Below the pieces are notes generated by a model, which saw nothing but the letters and a program-made list of their open reading frames with translations, did not search any database and was not told where the DNA came from. 64,000 bases of DNA from Hypericum androsaemum. Lineage: Eukaryota; Streptophyta; Magnoliopsida; Malpighiales; Hypericaceae. Below, in pieces: positions 56,329 through 64,000 of this stretch (positions are counted from its first letter, which is position 1; each line of letters starts with the position of its first letter). The DNA lies in contig OZ023187.1 in NCBI GenBank assembly GCA_963995505.1, positions 5,525,501 through 5,589,500 of the forward strand, written 5' to 3'. The position numbers and the translations under genes are program-made.

Positions 56329-59300
56329 ATCTCCCACTCACACATGATTGAACATATTCAATATTTTCTCTTATCGAAATAGGCAAATATTTCATGCGAC
56401 CAGCATACACCGAGTGCACGTAGCTAAACTCAAGAGCACTTTTCGGCCACTTGAATGATAGCATCTCGATACTTCCATTACGTAAAGTATGCCTTACCCT
56501 AGGTCTCATTTCACATTCTTTGTTTCCACATGCGATTTTTGAAACAATCTATTCGTGTTCACTATTGTATTGCTCTCAATACAATAGGTGCACCAGTGAA
56601 CAAGAAGCTTTTCGAATGTGATCAATAAAGAACCTTCTCCCTTAACAATATTTTTTCCATCATGATCCAGCCTGCTTTTCCAGTCAGCCTTGCCAGGTCG
56701 AATCAAACCATGACCCTTTAAAGACTTTCCAAGCTAGCAGCACTGAATCATATTTCCAAAATATATTTAGGATCTTAAGGGTAGAGTTCTGGAAACTATA
56801 GTTTTCGGAGTTGGTCTTACACCAGGGAAACTGAAATCACTAAATAATAAAATTGATTTCCCATCCATTGGTCGTAGAGCACACATGACACTATTCATGT
56901 GCTTTGGTGTTCTTTCCCGTTAAAGGAGCACATGTCTCTCGCAAATAACACCATACTAGAGCATCAGCCTCGATGTTTACAAAACAACAGCTTTAGTCTA
57001 CACAAAGACTACTCTAGGCTATCTAGACAGAATTATGGTAAGTTCCACATACTTCTTACCATTGGATTCCATATAATCCCATAAGTTCCGTGAACTTATT
57101 TAATGTAACAACTATTGCTTACACATAATCTTGCGCTTTAACAAAACTGCTCTTGTAGTTAAGCAAGACGGCATTATTACTTTAGAACAGGCACTCGATA
57201 ATTCATTATGTTCTAAAATTGCCTCATCTCAGTCAAGAATCAACTCACTGACTCCCACTAAGGTAAACACCCGTGTGAGTGAGCTACTTCTCTGTCTGAC
57301 ATGCATTGGAGTAAATGTCACTCAAAATAACATTTACATCTGTATTGCTGACATAGCATCAAGTTCCATTGAATAGTAAATTCAACAGATGTTACACAAG
57401 CACAAATAACTCACTTGCAAATCCTGGGACCTGACATATTTCTCAAAACACATCTGAGGTACAACCTTGGATCTGCCTTCATATCTCATGTAGATATGTG
57501 TTTCATGCTCATTACTTGTACTCACAACTTTTCGCAAAGAATCTGCTCACTGATTCTCTTGAGGTCGTTAGGGATAAATAGATTAAGACTCTTCTTAATG
57601 ATATCACTTCGTACACAGCAGCTATAGAAGCAAATTAGTCTGCCCCTACAGCTCACTAGGAGATAGACACAAGTCTATATATAGCTACTCCACGAGATAG
57701 CTACTCCAATTAGCAAGAAGAATAAATCCTAATATGGATTCTCATTCTTCCACATCTCGTGCTCAATAGGCATTAGTATAACCCCTTAATATCAAGTCTT
57801 GACTTGATAACTCAATGATGATTCTATAATCATTTTTGAGTATTTCATAATTTCTTTGACCGCTTGTCAATGTGCTTTGCTTGGATTGATACAATTCATA
57901 GCATTTGCTTAAAGGACATTTATCACATCCTTTAGCTTCTGAGGTATTTTTGGATATAAGTCTTTATTTAGAAAATGACCTTTTGACTACTAGGGCATAT
58001 AATAGATTGCTGTCATCACATTTGAATCGTCCAACTCAAACGATTCCTCGAAATCTTAATTCCGAGTATATAATCAACCTCTCATACCTTTTATCTCAAA
58101 GTTGGCTTAAAATCATACTTTGACCTTGTTAAGATATCTTTAGTCAATGCTGGCTATTCGTATGCCATCTACATACAATATACAATGACAAACTTTTTCC
58201 TGAGCATTTAATATAGACATCATAGTACTTGTCAATCAATTCAAAATCATATGACATGATCGAAATCAAAACGACGAGTACAACACTGTCTTGAAGACTG
58301 TATGAGGCCATGAGCAAATCTCAACATTAGCAAACTCCACGTTTGCTGCCTCATTCTTTTGGATTTGACCCTCTGGTTGAACTATATAGGTTTCTCCATC
58401 CAATTCTCGATTGAGAAGTACAGCCTTTACATCCATTTGATGTAGCTCTAGATCAAGCAAGTCATTATAGCCAGAATAAACTGAAAAGGCATGAATCTCA
58501 CAACAACCAAGAATGACTTCCCATAGTTAGTGTCTTTACGTTGTGTGAATTCTATGACAGCTAAGCGAGTCTTTTACGCTTAATCCCGAGAATCTATTAA
58601 TTCTCAAATTGCGCCCCTTAGGTAGGTCAACATTTAACCAGTTCTTAAACTTGGTTTCGTTTTATGAAAATCATAACTTTCTTTATTGCTCTAACTAATT
58701 CATTCTAATTGGGAACCGATAGAGCATCAGAAATATACTTGTGTTCATTCTCATCTTATAGGATTTCCTAAAAGCAATATCACTTGTATCTTTATTCAAG
58801 AGAGCATTTCCCACACCTTTGACCTTAAGTCGTTAGTGTGAAAAATTTATTCTTTTAGCTTCACAAAATTCCATTTTTGATATTCCAAACTCCCACTGAA
58901 TTTTAGAATTGTACCCCACTGAGATAAAGATCAATCATACTCCCACTGAGATGAAGATCCTTCATACTCATAATGAGATGAAGATCATTTTGATCATGAA
59001 CTTCCGGATCAGCCGGAGGTGGTAAATCTTCCTCCTCCATAATTCTCCCACTCGGAAGGAGTGATCCAGATGATTCTGGCTCATCAGTTTTATACAAGGC
59101 AAGTCGCTATTCACCTCTCCCAATTTAGAAAACTTATTTTCCAAAAGTGTGACGTCTCGTGGTAAAAATTTATATTACTTGTCCATTGTGTTGTTCACCC
59201 ATGAACACGTATCACTCAGATACTTATGAGTATTCGGCAAAGACACTCTTTGTAAGATACTCACACAGATGGACATAAGACAATCTACTCTCACAATCTT

Positions 59301-59920
59301 AAGTTGCTTAGATCAAGGTGTCGACCTATCTACAACTGGTGAGGAGTAGAAGTGACATACTTAGAGGGCAAAAACAAAAGGATTAGAACATATGTGGCAG
59401 TATGGAGCGTACATCCATCAAAGGATAAATGATAATTTACCTCCGCTATCCCATGTCTAATCATGTCAAGAAGAATGAAATTTCTTCTTTCCTCTATCTC
59501 ATTCTAATGAGATGTGCAAGGAATGAACCACTCATGTTCAATCTATTTTCATCACATGAAATTTTAAATCAGAAGATAATCATGACCACAATCAATTTGT
59601 AAGGTCTTGATCTTCAGATCAAATTGATTCTCAGCATTATACACGAATGCCTTGAAGTTACACAAAACTTCAGACTTGTGAGAAATCAAATAGATTTGAC
59701 CATATCTAAATATAGTCATTTATGTGATAAAATTATAATAATAGGCCCCATGCCTTGCCCTCACATTGACTCGTCTACATACGTCAGAATGAATTAATTG
59801 CACTGAACAATCATATCTAGTTATTTTGCCAAATGGCTCTCATGTGGGCAAATATAGGCTTCTCTAAATACCCTTTAGTCCTGCCTACACAAGACAATTC
59901 ATGCGTTCTTGACCAATTTG
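56329..59920 (-). pseudogene. Copia-3 left arm, copy 2
   Basis: Same as 46338-48661 but longer, since it keeps the 1.1 kb stretch (58747-59868) missing from copy 1 and so reaches back into the integrase region. Reverse-transcriptase block at 58460-58266. Many stops. Ends at the same cttgaccaatttg breakpoint as copy 1. Confidence 0.8.
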
Positions 59921-60770
59921 TTCTTGACTCGATTGATATTTGCCAAATTCCCAAATCGGGAAGAACCCTAATTTCGCCAGTTTTTTCCCCAAATCAACAT
60001 CCTACGCAATCCGATCAAATACGACATTTTGGAGGTCGGAAATCGAGTTTTCTCGAATCCCCGATGAGTCCCCGACATCTTCATACCATTATCTCGCGTT
60101 GACGTTGCCGGAATCAAGAGATTGAAGCCGGCGACGACGGAAGAACGCGGGAGGGAGAAGATGACGGCGATGGTGATCGGAGGCATGACGGCTCATGAGG
60201 ATGCTATCGATGCGCTCGTGAGACCACGGCGAGTCCGTTGTGACCGGTCTCAGCCGTCGCTTTGCCATCCTCTCACCGTGGTCGTCATTTTTTGATTTCG
60301 GAGTCGGTCGCCCGTTTTTCTTCTTTCTTGGTTCGACGAAGAAGAAGAAGAGTGGGAAGAAGAAGATTGTGAAAAGGGCATTTTCATCATTTTACAAAAT
60401 TTTGCCAGAGTATATATACTCGATAAGGGCAAAACAGTAATTTCGTAAACAAAAGGACGCGGTTTTGACCGAGGGTCAACGCGTCGCGGGCCGTATGCGT
60501 CGCGGCCCGTTTTCATTTTTTATGGGCCGTTTTTTTTAAAAGGAGCCCAACCCATATTTTGACTTTTAAAGTCAATGCGAGTGTGGGCTTTTGGGCCAAT
60601 AATTTTCTACGAGGCCCATTTGACTATCTAGGTGGGAAGGGAATTTTAGAGGAAATTTCTCATAATAAGTCAATGAGGTTACGAAGTGGGCGTAAAGTAC
60701 GTCGCTTCTGTGCTCATGAATACGTTCATGAATTCCCCTATCCTAACAAGTGAACAATCATGAACTCTGT
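59921..60770. other. spacer of copy 2, shortened
   Basis: Matches 48662-50150 but lacks about 0.67 kb: gaggcccatttgacta (about 60626) is joined directly to tctaggtggg, corresponding to 49346 and 50022. The minus 72-codon ORF is intact (59968-60186). The 149-codon ORF is cut to its last 43 codons. An extra 22 bases occur near 60200 (gatgctatcgatgcgctcg region). Confidence 0.8.
60631..60753 (+). pseudogene. 3' remnant of the spacer ORF
   Basis: Encodes the last 40 or so residues of the 149-codon ORF (G-G-K-G-I-L-E-E-I-S onward) with one residue difference near the end, fused in frame to unrelated upstream sequence by the deletion. Confidence 0.7.
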
Positions 60771-63700
60771 TCCAGCCCGTGTCGTATATAGAGATATTGT
60801 CTTTAATAATGCGTAGATTTTTTTTGTGTGGGTGGAAATCTTGTTGGAAGTTTTTTGTACATATGTGTATAGAACTTCATGTATTTTCATGATTGTAATA
60901 ACGATGCATGTGTGCTGTTGTAATTAAATAATTTGTTTATTTAATTGCTTATTACAACCATGAGAAATATACACTTGAATTTACTAAGCGAAGAACTTTT
61001 GACATTTGAAGTTTGAAATTAATTCTCGAAGAGTGAGGGTAAACATACCCGCGACTTTCTTCGAATTCGAAGTTAATCGAGAACTTTAATATAGGTTAAA
61101 AGTTATGAGTGTTTAGTAAATTATTGTATTAGTACAAAGGTTATCGATATACAACATTCATAATTTCTCAAAGCTATGTGGATAGCTATGTGCTGAAAGA
61201 ACAATTGGTTCTAAAGACTATTGATGTGATTATAGTCTAATCTGTGGATGTACTCAATAAATGAGTTGATCGCACAATGAAAAAGGTGTCTATGTGAGAT
61301 GTCCATTGTGATCAGCAAGCTAGCTATGGCTGGCTACATGCTCAAATGTTGAGTATGAAATTCAAACTGTTCCATGTCTACAAAATTGGATCATGTGACT
61401 GACCCTAATGCATATTGATAATGTTATGACATTTCATGAATGCGGACTGTCACCTTAAGCTTAAAGAGGGCCGCCTCTTAGCAATCGAAGTTCAACATGA
61501 AGTGTATGCGACTAGTGCTTGTTCCAGTGGGAGTAAATAGTGAGGTTGGCCACTCTGGTGAAGGCAAATGGAATTTCTGGGAAATAAAAAAGTGAAACTG
61601 AACAGACTTAATCCGAACTCAGCCCGAAAGAAGAGTTCTGAGGCAGAGAAGAACCTAAAGGGCTAACATTTCTGAGCTGAAATGTTTTAACTGTCAAATG
61701 AAGGGGCATTATGCAATAGGTTGCACTGCCGAGAAGACGAGACGTTCATTTAACTCACTTATGAGTGAATTAAATGTGTTTAGCTCCACCTTTTGAATTG
61801 AATATCACTTAATTGTCAGTGGCTATTCAATAGAGATAGACCTTGTGACAAAGAAATGTGAAATCTTTGTCGAATTTCGATGAGTACCAACTGGAGCATG
61901 CTCCATTATATATACACGAATAGAAGTTAAAATGGTTGGCTTATGTAGAGTGAGCCTACCTGAAGTACTTCTACATGACGTGTTATATACTCTGAGAAAT
62001 TCACGGAATTTGATATCTGTTCGAGTTTTCAATGACTTTTTGTTTCTGTTAGAAAATTGAGTACATCACACTTATTAATTTTTTGGATAAGACTTTACTC
62101 ATTTTAGTTATTTAAAGAATGGTTTCTCATCATGGATGTCGATCTGTGACATTTGCATAATGATGGTTTTTTCGTGATCACAACTCTTCTAATGTCTCGA
62201 GATGATGTTATGTTGTGATATTATAGACTGGGCCAAATTGGTCAAGAACGCATGAATTGTCTTGTGTAGGTAGGACTAAAGGGTATTTAGAGAAGCCTAT
62301 ATTTGCCCACATGCGAATGTTTCTCGATGGAAAAACCTAAATGGGAGCCATTTGGGAAAATAACTAGATATGATTGTTCAGTGCAATTAATTCATTTTGA
62401 CGTATGTAGACGAGTGAATGTGAGGGCAAGGCATGGGGCCTATTATTATAATTTTATCACATAAATGACTATATTTAGATATGGTCAAATCTATTTGATT
62501 TCTCACAAGTCTGAAGTTTTGTGTAACTTCAAGGCATTCGTGTATAATGCTGAGAATCAATTTGATCTGAAGATCAAGACCTTACAAATTGATTGTGGTC
62601 ATGATTATCTTCTGATTTAAAATTTCATGTGATGAAAATAGATTGAACATGAGTGGTTCATTCCTTGCACATCTCATTAGAATGAGATAGAGGAAAGAAG
62701 GAATTTCATTCTTCTTGACATGATTAGACATGGGACAGTGGAGGTAAATTAGCATTTATCCTTTGATGGATGTACGCTCCATACCGCCACATATGTTCTA
62801 ATCCTTTTTTTTGCCCTCTAAGTATGTCACTTCTACTCCTCACCAGTTGTAGATAGGTCGACAGCTTGATCTAAGCAACTTAAGACTGTGAGAGTAGATT
62901 GTCTTATGTCCATCTGATGCTCTATCGGTTCCCAATTAGAATGAATTAGTTAGAGCAATAAAGAAAGTTATAATTTTCATAAAACAAAACCAAGTTTAAG
63001 AACTTGTTAAATGTTGACCTACCTAAGGGGCGCAATTTGAGAATTAATAGATTCTCGGGATTAAGCGTAAAAGACTCGCTTAGCTGTCATAGAATTCACA
63101 CAACGTAAAGACACTAACTATGGGAAGTCATTCTCAGTTGTTGTGAGATTCATGCCTTTTCAGTTTATTCTGGCTATAATGACTTGCTTGATCTAGAGCT
63201 AGATCAAATGGATGTAAAGGTTGTACTTCTCGGAGGAGAATTGGATGGAGAAACTTATATAGTTCAACCAGAGGGTCAAATCCAAAAGAATGAGGCAGCA
63301 AACGTAGAGTTTGCTAATGTTGAGATTTGCTCATGACCTCATACAGTCTTCAAGACAGTGTTGTACTCGTCGTTTTGATTTCGATCATGTCATATGATTT
63401 CGAATTGATTGACAAGTACTATGATGTCTATTTTAAATGCTCAAGAAAAAGTTTGTCATTGTATATTGTATGTAGATGGCATACGAATAGCCAGCATTGA
63501 CTAAAGATATCTTAACAAGGTCAAAGTATGATTTTAAGCCAACTTTGAGATAAAAGGTATGAGAGAGGTTGATCACATACTCGGAATTAAGATTTCGAGG
63601 AATCGTTTGAGTTGGACGATTCAAATGTGATGACAACAATCTATTATATGCCCTAGTAGTCAAAAGGTCATTTTCTAAATAAAGACTTATATCCAAAAAT

Positions 63701-64000
63701 ACCTCAGAAGCTAAAGGATGTAATAAATGTCCTCCAAGCAAAGCACATTGACAAGCGGTCAAAGAAATTATGAAATACTCAAAAATGATTATAGAATCAT
63801 CATTGAGTTATCAAGTCAAGACTTGATATTAAGAGGTTATACTAATGCCTATTGAGCACGAGATGTGGAAGAATGAGAATCCATATTAAGATTTATTCTT
63901 CTTGCTAATTGGAGTAGCTATCTCGTGGAGTAGCTATATATAGACTTGTGTCTATCTCCTAGTGAGCTGTAAGGGCAGACTAATTTGCTTATATAGCTGC
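60771..64000 (+). pseudogene. Copia-3 right arm, copy 2, runs off the window
   Basis: Matches 50165-54175 closely. The zinc knuckle region is at about 61684-61725 and the reverse-transcriptase block at about 63200-63300. It lacks about 0.76 kb (gtccatctg at 62911-62919 joined to atgctctatcgg), which removes the tandem 161-bp region. A second loss of about 27 bases occurs near 63735. The 3' end and LTR lie beyond the window. Confidence 0.8.

Noticed and set aside
1..64000. CRISPR array or bacterial-type operon
   Set aside because: No regularly spaced short repeats with unique spacers; introns, plant families and plant transposons throughout show nuclear plant DNA.
45856..64000. Pure assembly artefact as the explanation of the inverted and tandem Copia structure
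   Set aside because: Not excluded, but the copies differ by many substitutions and by several independent deletions, which an assembler would not create; long reads remain decisive.

Overview
This window is nuclear DNA from a flowering plant. The genes have GT-AG introns and land-plant protein families. The space between them is AT-rich and full of plant transposons (Copia LTR elements, LINE remnants, hAT and Mutator-like elements). The species cannot be named from the sequence.

Region 1 to about 36.3 kb is the gene-bearing part. Exon structures worked out by hand give five protein-coding genes: a plastid 2Fe-2S ferredoxin (+, 7842-8291, with a probable 2.9 kb leader intron), a GPI-anchored-type GH17 beta-1,3-glucanase (+, 13654-15497, 3 exons), a penta-EF-hand calcium-binding protein of the CML48-50 type (-, 25210-27490, 5 exons), an LpxK-type tetraacyldisaccharide 4'-kinase (-, 28614-31377, 8 coding exons), and a small mitochondrial membrane protein of the At2g27730 type (+, 34851-36233, 3 exons). 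All five frames close exactly across their introns. Four of the five families have Arabidopsis members close together on chromosome 2 (from memory At2g27480, At2g27500, At2g27510 and At2g27730), so this looks like conserved gene order diluted by transposons. The genes are independent units, not an operon.

Between and inside these genes are many short non-autonomous DNA transposons, several with exact target-site duplications (TSDs): hAT-like elements (8-bp TSD) at 7011-7702, 10081-10701, 18031-18529 and 22042-22930, and Mutator-like elements (9-bp TSD) at 18746-19635, 20273-21400, 21449-23227 and 36986-38098. The Mutator-like elements carry GC-richer cargo like Pack-MULEs; one cargo is recognisable as the start of a response-regulator receiver domain. 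A 0.8 kb near-palindrome lies at 11764-12560, and an internally deleted 5S rRNA sequence lies in intron 1 of the glucanase gene.

Region 38 to 45.85 kb is a nest of retrotransposons: a minus-strand Copia element with a 2.1 kb LTR (43747-45849), whose leader holds a 2.0 kb hAT deletion derivative (41210-43240) and whose gag is cut by a second, internally deleted Copia (38344-40023).

Region 45.85 to 64 kb is the most unusual part. Two tandem copies (about 45856-55937 and 55934 to beyond the window end) each consist of an inverted Copia 3' half, a unique non-Copia spacer, and a Copia element pointing the other way, so that the spacer is framed by outward-facing Copia arms ending in LTRs. The spacer carries clustered TGGGCC/T promoter motifs, a 149-codon ORF of unknown family on + and a 72-codon ORF with a hydrophobic start on -. 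The two copies differ by large independent deletions.
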